A stretch of DNA of 64,000 nucleotides, from positions 558,001-622,000 of the forward strand of contig NZ_CP073343.1 in the NCBI RefSeq assembly GCF_024397855.1. The letters are read 5' to 3'. Each line of letters begins with the position of its first letter. Position 1 is the stretch's first letter. Shown piece by piece: positions 1 to 8,469 of this stretch. Origin of the DNA: Marinomonas rhizomae. GTDB taxonomy: Bacteria; Pseudomonadota; Gammaproteobacteria; Pseudomonadales; Marinomonadaceae. A program made the translations under genes and the position numbers. Below the pieces are notes generated by a model, which ran no database searches, was not told the origin of the DNA, and saw only the letters and a program-made list of their open reading frames with translations.

Positions 1-344
1 ACTTCGAAGGCAGAGAAAATACGTGGCACCGTGGTTGCACCCAATGTACCTGGGGCGATGTCTAGTCCTGAATTTGGATCCGGTAGAGTGACAACGGATT
101 CAATTTTGTTACGGATCGCATTGACATTGAAAACATCCATGCCCACTAGATGTGGCGCGACTTGGCGCAATTGGCTGATGGTTTGTTCGTCACCATAACT
201 TTCACCTAAACCGTAATGGCCGTCTTCTGTCTTTATTTCAATAATGGTGCGCAAGGCCCATGCTTCATGAACACCATAAACATTGAGTAGTGGAGGATCA
301 CGGAACGCAATAGGAGTAATTTCAATTTGTTTAATACGTGACAT
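1..344 (-). CDS. gudD: Glucarate dehydratase family protein (enolase superfamily), partial: N-terminal 114 residues
   Basis: The gene reads leftwards and runs off the window edge, so only the N-terminal capping domain is visible. The start ATG (342-344) follows a good AGGAGA ribosome site. The opening residues PIAFRDPPLLNVYGVHE and the following LRTIIEI and GLGESYGDE are what I recall of the actinobacterial-type D-glucarate dehydratases, which dehydrate glucarate to 5-keto-4-deoxyglucarate. The catalytic barrel with its metal ligands lies outside the window and cannot be checked. It is the last visible gene of a minus-strand TRAP transporter operon. The substrate assignment is supported by udh and kdgD nearby, but a galactarate or other acid-sugar dehydratase remains possible. 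Confidence 0.8.
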   Translation of the reverse strand, partial: MSRIKQIEITPIAFRDPPLLNVYGVHEAWALRTIIEIKTEDGHYGLGESYGDEQTISQLRQVAPHLVGMDVFNVNAIRNKIESVVTLPDPNSGLDIAPGTLGATTVPRIFSAFE

Positions 345-434
345 ACGGTTATCTCCTGAAAAAGGGAGTCTTATCGATGACTGTCATCATCGATAAGATG
401 GTTAAAAAGTGTGAATGGTTAATATCCTAAAGTG

Positions 435-557
435 CTAGGCAAAACCTGCAGCGAGAGCAAACATACAAACGATTAAAATAGTGGCAACAATGCCCCCAGC
501 AATCCAAGGTGCAATGCCGTAGCGGTCTATTTCAGACTGGTTATCGTGACCAATCAT
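435..557 (-). CDS. 40-residue single-span membrane peptide in TRAP operon, unknown function
   Basis: A short reading frame starts at ATG 557 behind a strong AGGAGA site (about 6 bases before the start) and encodes 40 residues. The first 17 residues are polar (MIGHDNQSEIDRYGIAP). The rest, from about W18 to A40, is one hydrophobic segment rich in Ala, Ile, Val and Gly. It sits between the fused dctQM permease gene (stop at 573) and the glucarate dehydratase gene, all on one strand with tight spacing, so it is almost certainly co-transcribed. I do not recognise a family. By position it could be a small accessory subunit of the TRAP permease, but that is inference only. Confidence 0.6.
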   Translation of the reverse strand: MIGHDNQSEIDRYGIAPWIAGGIVATILIVCMFALAAGFA

Positions 558-572
558 AAATATTCTCCTAGG

Positions 573-2651
573 TTAATTTCCGAGTGCTTCGGGAAGCCAA
601 AGGGCGATTTGAGGGAAGCTCATGACGAGAATCAACCCGACAATTTGTAAGCCGATAAATGGCAACACAGAGATGAAGATTTCTTGCAGAGAAATGTCTT
701 TTGGTGCGACTGATTTGAGCCAAAAGCAGGCTGGACCAAACGGTGGTGATAAGAAGTAAATCTGAATGTTGAGAACAAACAGAATACCAAACCAGACTTT
801 TGCTTGATCTGGCGTCAGTCCAAGCTCGGGTGCTAGGGTCATGACGACGGGGGCAAAAACAGGAACCGTAATTAGCACGATGGCGATCCATTCCATAAAT
901 GTACCTAAGATCACCAAAATCAGCATCATTACCAAGATCACGCCAATGGCTGGAATGCCAAGGTTCATAAACAGTGAGCGCATAAAGTCCGCGCCACCGA
1001 TTAGATTGAAGATACCGACAAAAGATACGGATCCCAGTACCAACCAAATGATGGTTCCCACGGTGGCCATAGAACCAACTAAAGATGCCTTCAGCATGGA
1101 CCATTTAAATTCGTGACGTACTGCAGAAACAATCATGGCACCCAAGGCACCCACTGCCGCCGCTTCGGTGACCGAAGCGATACCGCCATAGATGGACCCC
1201 ATCACACAGCCGATTAGCATAATGCTCAAGAATACTGCGCTCAGGCGAGCTTTAGACAGCTTACGTTCTTCACCGGTTAGTTCTGCTACTTCTTTCGCTG
1301 TTGGCGCTAATTTAGGGTTAATGTGTACACGAATCAGAACATACAGTGCATAGAAGACAGCCAGCATTAGCCCAGGTACAGCTCCTGCCATAAATAGATC
1401 GCCAATGGCGACTTCAGCAGACAGGCCGTAAACGATCATGATGATCGAAGGTGGAATCAGGGTAGCTAAGGCGCCTGCAGCACAAATTAGACCAATGCTC
1501 ATTTTGCGGTCGTAGCCTAAACGTAGCATTTGAGGCAAAGCCACAAGGCCAAGCATCACAATTTCGCCGCCCATCACGCCAGACATTGCCGCGAGAATGA
1601 CCGCCACCACTACGGTTTGTACTGCTACGCCACCGCGTAGATTGCCTGCGAATATCGACATGGCATCGAACAAATCTTCTGCGATACCTGACTTTTCGAG
1701 GATCGTTGCCATTAATACGAAAAAGGGAATAGCAATCAAGGTGTAGTGGTCAAGCAATGCTGCTGTGTTGGCGGACACTAAGTACAACCCACGGGGGCCA
1801 AAGAAGGCAATTGCCATGACGACTGAGACGATCAAGGTTACGATGCCCAGTGGCATACCTGTCATCATCAAAGACACCAACATTGCGACCATGATTAAGG
1901 ATATTACCCCTAAGCTATAAGAGCGCATGTCCAGTGCTGCGCTTGGGTCTAGGCTTTGCCCTACCGCTGAGAAGTAACCACTCACGCCGTCGAAAATCGA
2001 TCCAGGTCCAGAAATATAGGCCAGTACCCCATTAATAAAGTACAACACCATAAATAGACCGATTAGCTTCACCGCCGCTTTGGCCCATCGGCTGTTTACG
2101 TGACGCCATAGGTTAACGGTTAGCTGAGCGAGGTACATAAACCCACCCAGCATCAGTAAGGTTTTCAACAGCATCGGCATGGGGGAGTTAAACGCACTAC
2201 CGGTACGTTCAATATGATCTATCGCCATGTAGGCGCGCATGGAAGCATCAGATAGCAACAGAAATAGCGCAACAATACCAATGCTGGATGCAAATAGATC
2301 AAGACGCCATTGGGCTTTAGGAGAGACAATATTGTGAATCACCGTAATACCAATATGGCGTTTCTTGAGCGTGATGTAGCCTGCCGACAGCATCCAACTT
2401 GCAGCGCACAGCACCATCACCACTTCAAATGCCCATTGTGTTGGCGAATTAAACACATAGCGGGCAACGACTTCCCATAAGGTAGCACCGGCCGCAACAA
2501 GGTAAAGTAGCGAAACCCCAATGCCAGAAAAGTGGCTAAAGTGATCTATGGGTGTGTATTCGAATTCTTCATGCGGCTGCGCATGCTCAATCGGGTTGTC
2601 GTCGGCAATTTCGACAATGTCATCAGCGTTGAGGCTCTGAGTTTTGGACAT
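573..2651 (-). CDS. TRAP transporter fused small-large permease (DctQM)
   Basis: This 692-residue inner-membrane protein joins the two TRAP permease parts in one chain. Residues roughly 40-190 form a DctQ-type four-helix unit. From about residue 245 to the end is a DctM-type unit with the usual string of hydrophobic helices and conserved stretches such as AIPFFVLMA, GVMGGEIVMLG and LIPPSIIMIVYG. The start is taken at ATG 2651 because AGGTG lies just before it. A GTG at 2660 is in frame but is part of that ribosome site. It lies downstream of the dctP gene and should import the ligand bound by that protein using a sodium gradient. Neighbours point to an aldarate or hexuronate. Confidence 0.93.
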   Translation of the reverse strand: MSKTQSLNADDIVEIADDNPIEHAQPHEEFEYTPIDHFSHFSGIGVSLLYLVAAGATLWEVVARYVFNSPTQWAFEVVMVLCAASWMLSAGYITLKKRHIGITVIHNIVSPKAQWRLDLFASSIGIVALFLLLSDASMRAYMAIDHIERTGSAFNSPMPMLLKTLLMLGGFMYLAQLTVNLWRHVNSRWAKAAVKLIGLFMVLYFINGVLAYISGPGSIFDGVSGYFSAVGQSLDPSAALDMRSYSLGVISLIMVAMLVSLMMTGMPLGIVTLIVSVVMAIAFFGPRGLYLVSANTAALLDHYTLIAIPFFVLMATILEKSGIAEDLFDAMSIFAGNLRGGVAVQTVVVAVILAAMSGVMGGEIVMLGLVALPQMLRLGYDRKMSIGLICAAGALATLIPPSIIMIVYGLSAEVAIGDLFMAGAVPGLMLAVFYALYVLIRVHINPKLAPTAKEVAELTGEERKLSKARLSAVFLSIMLIGCVMGSIYGGIASVTEAAAVGALGAMIVSAVRHEFKWSMLKASLVGSMATVGTIIWLVLGSVSFVGIFNLIGGADFMRSLFMNLGIPAIGVILVMMLILVILGTFMEWIAIVLITVPVFAPVVMTLAPELGLTPDQAKVWFGILFVLNIQIYFLSPPFGPACFWLKSVAPKDISLQEIFISVLPFIGLQIVGLILVMSFPQIALWLPEALGN

Positions 2652-2760
2652 AGTGTTCACCTGATCTATCAGTCTACTGCATGGGTAGGCTTATTTTTAT
2701 ATGGAAAGTGCGGCGGCGGGACGATGTCCCAGCCGTCGCTAGTGGTAAAACACTCTTGAG

Positions 2761-3795
2761 CTAGAGTAAGCCTTTTTCGGTCATGAATTTAACGTGTGCT
2801 TTGTACACTTCGGTTGCCAGAGGAGATGCGCTACCAAAGGCTTCCCATGCTTCTTTTGCTATCTTACGGAAATCGTCTCGCTCGGATTGAGGCCAGTCGA
2901 TGACGGTAATGTCGCCTTTGGCTTTGTCGCGTGCGACCAGCTCTTTATCTTTAGCATCTAGATAGGTGCGTAGGTCTGCGTAAGCGCTCAAGAACCATTC
3001 TGTTAGAGCAGCTTGGTCTTCTTTGTCTATCTTGTTCCAGGTTGCTTCATTGATGGTAAATTGCATAAAAGGCATTGAGTGAATGCCTGGATAAATTGGG
3101 TATTTGGCGACTTTATGCATGCCGCTGGCGTCATTGTTTGCGTACGCTGAGGAGTCAGCCGCATCAATCACGTTTTTCTCTAGGGCGGTGTACACCTCTG
3201 AACCAGGCAGCGATACAGGAGCTGCGCCAGCACGACGGAATACATCGGCAGCAAGACCTTCAGGGGAGCGAACTTTAAGCCCTTTCATATCTGCGACACC
3301 ACGAACAGGTACTTTTGATACGAAGGCTTCGCGTTTTTCAGAGCTGCAGCCAATGACATGAACGTCGGGGTCGTATTTGTTGTACATCTTCTGTAGCAGC
3401 TCTTTACCGCCGCCTTGCATGCAAAACTCTTCAATTTGGGCTGGATTGTCATAACCTGCAATTAGGTCACCCATTAAGGCATAAGCGGGGTCTTTGCCTG
3501 CAAAATAGCTGGTTGCGGTTAAATCGCCATCCAAGATTCCCATAGAAACCGCCACAGGCGTTTCTTTATGTGAAACGACAGAGCCAATAGGTAGCAATTC
3601 TATTTGCAGGTCGCCTCCAGTCATTTCTTTTAGTTTAGGTATCCATATTTGATTCAAGCGAGTCAAACTGATGTGTGACGCATTAAAGCTGGTTTGGACC
3701 TTGAGTGTTTCAGCGTAGGTTGGAGCAACTGAAAAAGCTAAACCGGCCGTAATTAGAGTAGCGGTGAGAGTTTTAGGTATGGATTTGAGAGGCAT
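2761..3795 (-). CDS. TRAP transporter substrate-binding protein (DctP family)
   Basis: The 344-residue product begins with a Sec signal peptide (about residues 1-28, ending near APTYAET) and then a DctP-family periplasmic binding domain. Typical landmarks are LKVRSPEG in the ligand-binding region, GSEVYTALEKNVIDAADSS, and the helical C-terminus. The family normally contacts the carboxylate of the ligand with an arginine, and the arginine of the KVRSPE stretch is the likely one. The start follows a CAGGAGA site. It is the first gene of the leftward operon dctP-dctQM-small peptide-glucarate dehydratase, and its promoter region holds two AT-rich palindromes. The ligand is inferred, not shown, to be a sugar acid. 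Confidence 0.93.
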   Translation of the reverse strand: MPLKSIPKTLTATLITAGLAFSVAPTYAETLKVQTSFNASHISLTRLNQIWIPKLKEMTGGDLQIELLPIGSVVSHKETPVAVSMGILDGDLTATSYFAGKDPAYALMGDLIAGYDNPAQIEEFCMQGGGKELLQKMYNKYDPDVHVIGCSSEKREAFVSKVPVRGVADMKGLKVRSPEGLAADVFRRAGAAPVSLPGSEVYTALEKNVIDAADSSAYANNDASGMHKVAKYPIYPGIHSMPFMQFTINEATWNKIDKEDQAALTEWFLSAYADLRTYLDAKDKELVARDKAKGDITVIDWPQSERDDFRKIAKEAWEAFGSASPLATEVYKAHVKFMTEKGLL

Positions 3796-3848
3796 TGTTC
3801 TTCTCCTGATTTTTAGATTTATTGTTAGGAATTGCTCTTTATGGTTTC

Positions 3849-3898
3849 TTATATACTAATATATTAGTTGGTTTTGTCATTTATATACTAATATATTA
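3849..3898. promoter_or_regulatory. Twin palindromic operator candidate between TRAP operon and GntR gene
   Basis: The 18-base word TTATATACTAATATATTA occurs at 3849-3866 and again at 3881-3898, 32 bases apart, about three helical turns. Each copy contains the palindrome TAATATATTA, and the first extends to the perfect 14-base palindrome ACTAATATATTAGT (3855-3868). They lie in the intergenic space between the divergent dctP and GntR regulator genes, where a GntR dimer would be expected to bind. Operator function is inferred from position and symmetry only. Confidence 0.6.
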
Positions 3899-3988
3899 AT
3901 TTCGATGCGCAAGTCTTTTTTCTTTCGTGCTGCAAACGGCTCTGAGATAATGACTTAACTATTTAAGGCAAAATATGGCTTCAATCTT

Positions 3989-4705
3989 ATGAACCAGAAG
4001 AATAATTATTTGATTAAAAATTATTTAGAGCAGAGCAACGACTTGCCTCGTACAGCGGTTGATCGTGTGTATGATGATCTATTGCGTCGCATTGTTAGTT
4101 TAGAGCTTCCACCTGGATCCCAGCTTGTTCGAGGTGAGATGTGCAGTGAATATAAAGTCAGTCAAACACCGGTCAGAGAAGCATTACTGAGACTAGAGCA
4201 GGTGGGCTTGGTGAACGTTAAGCCTCAGTCTGGTACAGAAGTTTCTTACATCGATGTAAAACAATTAGAGCAGAGTCACTTTCTTCGAGAGGCGCTGGAG
4301 TTTGAAGTGGTGCGACAGTTAACGCTGATTTCAAACGAGGGAATTGTTTCACAGTTACGAGAGATTGTTGCAATGCAGGAGCAGGTTTCTACAGCAGACA
4401 GCGAGGACATTATCATGTTTGCTAAACTGGATGAGCTGTTCCATCGTTCAATGTTTACTGCCATAGGTCATGAGTCTTTGTATAAATTGGTGCGTTCAAG
4501 GTCTGGGCATATGGATCGTGTGCGACGCTTGCATTTACCTTCTGAAGGCAAGATTCGCAGTGTTCTGGCTGGACATACGGCAATTGTTGATGCGATAGAG
4601 AGTGGTTCGCCAGACAAGGCCTTTGAGGCGATGCGTGATCATTTGGCGGGCACTATTTCAAGAGTACGTATTCTGCAGGAGGAGTTCCCAGAGTATTTCT
4701 GTTAA
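3989..4705 (+). CDS. GntR-family transcriptional regulator, FCD subfamily
   Basis: The 238-residue protein has an N-terminal winged helix-turn-helix (about residues 20-85) with the family signature around LPPGSQLVRGEM, SQTPVREALLRLEQVGLV and QSGTEVSYI. A helical FCD ligand domain follows, in which EALEFEV, ELFHRSMF and GHTAIVDAIESG supply the usual acidic and histidine residues that bind a metal and a carboxylate effector. It is transcribed away from the TRAP operon with glucarate dehydratase, which is the obvious target. No strong ribosome site precedes the ATG. A sugar acid or its breakdown product is the expected effector, by context. Confidence 0.9.
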   Translation: MNQKNNYLIKNYLEQSNDLPRTAVDRVYDDLLRRIVSLELPPGSQLVRGEMCSEYKVSQTPVREALLRLEQVGLVNVKPQSGTEVSYIDVKQLEQSHFLREALEFEVVRQLTLISNEGIVSQLREIVAMQEQVSTADSEDIIMFAKLDELFHRSMFTAIGHESLYKLVRSRSGHMDRVRRLHLPSEGKIRSVLAGHTAIVDAIESGSPDKAFEAMRDHLAGTISRVRILQEEFPEYFC

Positions 4706-4844
4706 CCAATATGCAGGTTTTGGCTCAAGATAAAAATCCCTTGAACATTCCTTAATTGATCAACGAGAAGTTAGTATAAAATAGGCTTTTTTAAGTATTG
4801 ATAGAGCTCTCTATTAACCAAAGAGGTTGGTAGAGCGTTTCTTT

Positions 4845-5795
4845 ATGGAGTCTATGTTGTTGGAAGCAAAAAGCGTTATTTTGGATGTGGCAGCCCCCGT
4901 TTTACTTATGGTAGCGATGGGTGTCTTTTTAAGGCGAATCAAGCTGATTAACGACGACTTTATTCTTGTTAGTTCGCGGTTTGTTTTTAAAGTGTGCATG
5001 CCAACCTTGCTGTTTTTGGGGTTGTACTCTAATAATCTCAGTGGTCTTATCCGCGTCAATTTTGCGTTATATTTTGTCTTTTCTATTTTCCTCACTTTTT
5101 TGCTCGCTTGGTTTCTCGCGATTCGCATTTCATTGCCTGCTGCCCAGCGTGGGGTTTTTGTACAAATAGCCTTTCGAGGAAATTGCGGGGTATTTAGTTT
5201 AGCGCTAGCCGTTAACATGTTCGGTCAAGAAGGCGTTGCTATCGGTGGGGTTATGTCAGGATTAAGTGTGCTGCTGTTTAATATCTTGGCGGAAGTAATT
5301 TTGACGCGGTACAGTGATGGCGCTCTACGCATTCGGTCTATGTTAAAAAACATGGCGCAGAATCCTCTTATTCTGGCAATTATTCTTGGTGTTCTGGCGA
5401 ATGTGTGTGCTTTACAGCTACCTGTCTTTATCGTAAAAACAGGCTCCTTGATTGGTGGTGTCACATTGCCTTTGGCATTAGTTTGTATTGGTGGTGCGTT
5501 GGCGACAAGCGGTCTTAAGTTGCCTAGGTTTTTTTCTTTTGCCATTCTAGGTAAGGTGCTGATTAGCCCGTTTTTGTTTACTTTTATTGCTTTTTGGCTT
5601 GGTTTTACCCAAAAAGAATTATTATATCTCTTCCTATTCTTGAATGCGCCAACCGCTGCATCCGCTTATGTGTCGGCAGTATCGAAAGGAGATGACGGTA
5701 GGTCGACTGCAAATGCGATAGCGAGCTCGACGTTAATCTCGTCGGTGATCATTGTAATTTGTGTGCCTATTATCGTTAGATTAACGAGCAGCTGA
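4845..5795 (+). CDS. AEC-family (auxin efflux carrier-like) transporter
   Basis: This is an integral membrane protein of about 316 residues with some ten predicted helices in two halves, as in the AEC or malonate-carrier family. Family-like stretches are VAAPVLLMVAMGVFLRR near the N-terminus, FRGNCGVFSLALA in the middle and the NAPTAASAYV segment of the second half. A TTG at 4827 could extend it by six residues, but ATG 4845 has an AGAG sequence at a sensible distance. It follows the GntR gene by about 140 bases and may share its regulon. Members export or import organic acids and amino acids, and the substrate here is unknown. Confidence 0.85.
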   Translation: MESMLLEAKSVILDVAAPVLLMVAMGVFLRRIKLINDDFILVSSRFVFKVCMPTLLFLGLYSNNLSGLIRVNFALYFVFSIFLTFLLAWFLAIRISLPAAQRGVFVQIAFRGNCGVFSLALAVNMFGQEGVAIGGVMSGLSVLLFNILAEVILTRYSDGALRIRSMLKNMAQNPLILAIILGVLANVCALQLPVFIVKTGSLIGGVTLPLALVCIGGALATSGLKLPRFFSFAILGKVLISPFLFTFIAFWLGFTQKELLYLFLFLNAPTAASAYVSAVSKGDDGRSTANAIASSTLISSVIIVICVPIIVRLTSS

Positions 5796-5848
5796 TTAGC
5801 CCAACTTTTTGAAAACGTAGGGCTAAGATAGGAGTTTGGCCAGTCATA

Positions 5849-6574
5849 CTATGAGTGGCCTCTATCTATTTCCCTTATCAACTCTCTATATCGTCCAAGC
5901 CCATTCGTTAAGTGGGCTCTCATCGCTTTTCTTGCGGCGTCTATGTCTTTTTCCGCATAGGCATCAATAATGGCTTTATGTTCTTCTATTAATATTTTTT
6001 CAAGACCTGGCTTCTGAATGAGGTTCGCCTCATCATGAAGGCGAGTTCGTGGAATAGAACGCTTAGCTAATATGGACAGTAAATCCACAAAATGCTGGTT
6101 GTTGCTTGCGCTAGCAATGGCATGGTGAAAATCATAGTCTTCTTTTTCTGCGTTTTGCTGGTTTTTTAGTTGGCGTTCTAGCAGGTCGAAACACCGATAA
6201 ATTTCTGCTTCTTGTGCTAGTGAACTACGTGATATAGCTAATGCAATGCTTTCAATCTCAAGCGCAATGCGGATTTCGATCGTCTCTATGATGGCTGTCA
6301 AGGTCATCTCACCTTGCGCTAAGCTTGCTACAGTTTCCGTTTTAGGGCTGGATACAAAGACCCCTACACCCTGCTTTGCTTCGACTAAACCTTCAGCCTT
6401 AAGAGTCGCGATGGCTTCACGAAGGACGGTTCTGCTTACTCCCATTTCTGCTATCAAACTCGGTTCTGTTGGTAATTTATCGCCAGGAATGAGCTTTTCT
6501 TGGGCGATTTTATCTCGTAGACGTATGGCTATTAGCTGTGGAAGGCGCAATTTGGTGTTGTCTTTTTCTGGCAT
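5849..6574 (-). CDS. GntR-family transcriptional regulator, FadR/FCD subfamily
   Basis: The 241-residue protein has an N-terminal GntR winged helix (LPQLIAIRLRDKI, GDKLPTEPSLIAEMGVSRTV, EGLVEAKQGVGVFV). It is followed by an FCD domain with EIRIALEIESIALA, DYDFHHAIASASNN and EHKAIIDAYAEKDID, which carry the metal- and ligand-binding histidines and acids. The gene is divergent from the second TRAP operon with udh and kdgD, and a FadR-type operator lies between them. It is therefore the likely repressor of the uronate operon. It resembles UxuR/ExuR and KdgR-like GntR proteins in layout, but the effector is not shown by the sequence. Confidence 0.9.
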   Translation of the reverse strand: MPEKDNTKLRLPQLIAIRLRDKIAQEKLIPGDKLPTEPSLIAEMGVSRTVLREAIATLKAEGLVEAKQGVGVFVSSPKTETVASLAQGEMTLTAIIETIEIRIALEIESIALAISRSSLAQEAEIYRCFDLLERQLKNQQNAEKEDYDFHHAIASASNNQHFVDLLSILAKRSIPRTRLHDEANLIQKPGLEKILIEEHKAIIDAYAEKDIDAARKAMRAHLTNGLGRYRELIREIDRGHS

Positions 6575-6723
6575 TTTTATAATGACCTGTTATTTCTCGA
6601 TTAACATTATGTGTATAAGCGGTAGATAAGTATATCACATATGATGACTCTGGCTTTTCTTTAAATTTTGGCTGTTTTATGAGCGAATTGTAGTGTTTTT
6701 TAGATTTAGTCATATGATGTCTG

Positions 6724-6734
6724 TTGTAATACAA
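6724..6734. promoter_or_regulatory. FadR-type GntR operator TTGTAATACAA
   Basis: The 11-base site TTGTAATACAA fits the known consensus of FadR-subfamily GntR regulators, TNGTNNNACNA, with every fixed base present, and the symmetry extends one base further on each side (GTTGT and ACAAC arms). It lies between the divergent GntR gene (5849-6574) and the dctP operon starting at 6843. The nonamer CATATGATG is also repeated at 6638-6646 and 6711-6719 in the same gap. Binding by the neighbouring regulator is inferred. Confidence 0.6.
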
Positions 6735-6842
6735 CTAAATCTTATGATACAAATTAATTGTTGGTGATATGTGTTTGCTTAAACGGTCATCTCGACAACA
6801 TAAACCGCCACCGATAATGGTGACGAAAAAGGAGAAATAACA

Positions 6843-7841
6843 ATGATAAAAAAATTTTCCACTAAAAAAATCGGGTCTGCTTTGCTGGTTAGTAGTGCTT
6901 TAGCAACGGCTTGCTTTGCGCCCTTAGCACAAGCGGATTGGAAGGGGTGGAATGTCCATCCAGCTGGCTATCCTGTAACGGTTGCGATGGAGTCTTTTAT
7001 AAAAGAGGCTGAGAAAGCGACCGATGGTCGTGTCAGTGGCCGAGTTTATAATGGTGCTATCCTTGGTAGCCAAGAAGACGCTATTCAAATGATGCAAGTC
7101 GGCGGTATCGATTTCGCCGAGTTTAACTTAGGTCCGATCGGTGCCTCCGTACCAGAAGTTAATGTCGTTTCTCTGCCTTTCATTTTCAAAAACGTTGAAC
7201 ACATGCATCGCGTTATGGATGGTCCTGTGGGCGACGAGCTAAGTAAAGCGATGGAGAAAAAAGGGATTATCTCTCTGGCTTGGTACGATTCTGGATCTCG
7301 CTCCTTTTATGATTCACGTAAGCCGATAAAAACACCTGAAGACATGAAAGGCATGAAGTTTCGTGTAATGAACAATGAACTTTATGTTGGCATGGTAGAA
7401 GCACTTGGTGGTAACGCAACACCAATGGCTTATTCTGAGGTGTACCAGTCTCTTAAAACTGGGGTAGTGGATGGGGCTGAAAATAATTGGCCATCATATG
7501 ACTCTAGTAATCACTTTGAAGTGGCAAAATATTACTCTTTGACTCAGCACCTTATCTTGCCTGAAACCTTGAGTGTCAGTGCAAAAGCATGGGCTAAGTT
7601 GTCTCCAGCCGATCAAAAAGCCGTTCGTAAAGCGGCTCAAGACAGTGCAATGCTTGAGCGTAAGCTATGGGCCGAAAAAGTCACCGAGAGCCGCCAAAAG
7701 CTAATCGACGCAGGTATTGAAATTACAGAGATCAAAGATAAATCGGCCTTCCAAGATGCAATGGCTCCCGTTTATGCGAAAGCGGTTAAAGATAATCCTA
7801 CTTTGGCTCCATTAATCGAAAAAATTCGCAACACGAACTAA
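6843..7841 (+). CDS. TRAP transporter substrate-binding protein (DctP family)
   Basis: The 332-residue product starts after a strong AAAGGAGA site and has a Sec signal peptide of about 31 residues ending LAQADW. The mature part is a DctP-type binding protein with GRVYNGAILGSQEDAIQMM, MKFRVMNNELY (the arginine region that usually grips the ligand carboxylate), and YSEVYQSLKTGVVDGAENN. It leads the operon dctP-dctQ-dctM-udh-kdgD, so the likely ligand is a hexuronate such as glucuronate or galacturonate. This binding protein belongs to the same family as the one at 2761-3795 but has a different sequence, which suggests a different substrate. Confidence 0.93.
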   Translation: MIKKFSTKKIGSALLVSSALATACFAPLAQADWKGWNVHPAGYPVTVAMESFIKEAEKATDGRVSGRVYNGAILGSQEDAIQMMQVGGIDFAEFNLGPIGASVPEVNVVSLPFIFKNVEHMHRVMDGPVGDELSKAMEKKGIISLAWYDSGSRSFYDSRKPIKTPEDMKGMKFRVMNNELYVGMVEALGGNATPMAYSEVYQSLKTGVVDGAENNWPSYDSSNHFEVAKYYSLTQHLILPETLSVSAKAWAKLSPADQKAVRKAAQDSAMLERKLWAEKVTESRQKLIDAGIEITEIKDKSAFQDAMAPVYAKAVKDNPTLAPLIEKIRNTN

Positions 7842-7860
7842 ATCGTAGAGTGAAGTAAGC

Positions 7861-7894
7861 GCCGTCATCTAATACTTTGGTGTTGGGTGGCGGT
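7861..7894 (+). terminator. Intra-operon RNA hairpin after dctP
   Basis: Bases 7861-7875 pair with 7880-7894 around the loop TTTG, giving a 15-step stem with several G-U pairs that would form in the plus-strand RNA. There is no immediate T run, though TTTTTT lies at 7905-7910. It lies between dctP and dctQ, where binding-protein genes often carry a hairpin that protects the dctP message or causes partial termination. Confidence 0.45.
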
Positions 7895-7925
7895 AATTCG
7901 ATGATTTTTTATCGCGAGTAATGTG

Positions 7926-8468
7926 ATGAATTCTTCTTCTATAAAAGAACCCGTCGTGAAGCGTTTTCTTGATCTGCTGTCAGTCATTGCAATGAGCATG
8001 TCTGGCGTTTGCATGGTCATTCTTGTTGTCTCGTTCGGTTGGTTAGTATTTGGTCGTTACGTCTTAAATGACACTCCAACTTGGGTCGAGCAAATGGCGA
8101 TGTTGTTGGTTACTACGATCACGTTTTTAGGTGCGTCAGTTGGTATTCATCAACGTACGCATTTAAGCGTTGAAATGCTGTCTTTGGTGCTACCAGAGAA
8201 GAGCATGAAGTGTGTCGATATTTTTATTGATCTAACGTTATTGGTGTTTGGTGTTGCCATGGCTTACTACAGCCATGAGTTGGCATCTTTTGCTTGGAGT
8301 CGCAACATTCCTTTATTGGGTATTCCCGATGGGGTTCGCTACATACCAGTGGTGACAGCGGGCATTCTAATTTTTCTTTTCTCTTCCTATCGTGTGTTCA
8401 ATGGCGTCGCTGCGTTGTTTTCGCCTCTGGAAGCTGTGAATAAATCCGCTCCAAAAGGGGATCGATAA
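7926..8468 (+). CDS. TRAP transporter small permease (DctQ)
   Basis: The 180-residue membrane protein has four hydrophobic segments, the layout of DctQ subunits. The family signatures are visible as FGRYVLNDTPTWVEQMAMLL after the first helix and FLGASVGIHQRTHLSVEML after the second. ATG 7926 is chosen; a GTG directly before it is also in frame. The gene lies between dctP and dctM, and its stop is separated from the dctM start by one base, so translation of the two permease parts is probably coupled. Confidence 0.92.
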   Translation: MNSSSIKEPVVKRFLDLLSVIAMSMSGVCMVILVVSFGWLVFGRYVLNDTPTWVEQMAMLLVTTITFLGASVGIHQRTHLSVEMLSLVLPEKSMKCVDIFIDLTLLVFGVAMAYYSHELASFAWSRNIPLLGIPDGVRYIPVVTAGILIFLFSSYRVFNGVAALFSPLEAVNKSAPKGDR

Positions 8469-8469
8469 C

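Noticed and set aside
3796..3988. Possible FadR-type site in the first GntR control region
   Set aside because: No TNGTNNNACNA match was found there; only the AT-rich palindromes stand out.
6510..6734. Minus-strand frame overlapping the GntR gene start
   Set aside because: No ribosome site, overlaps the regulator start and its control region, and the translation shows no family features.
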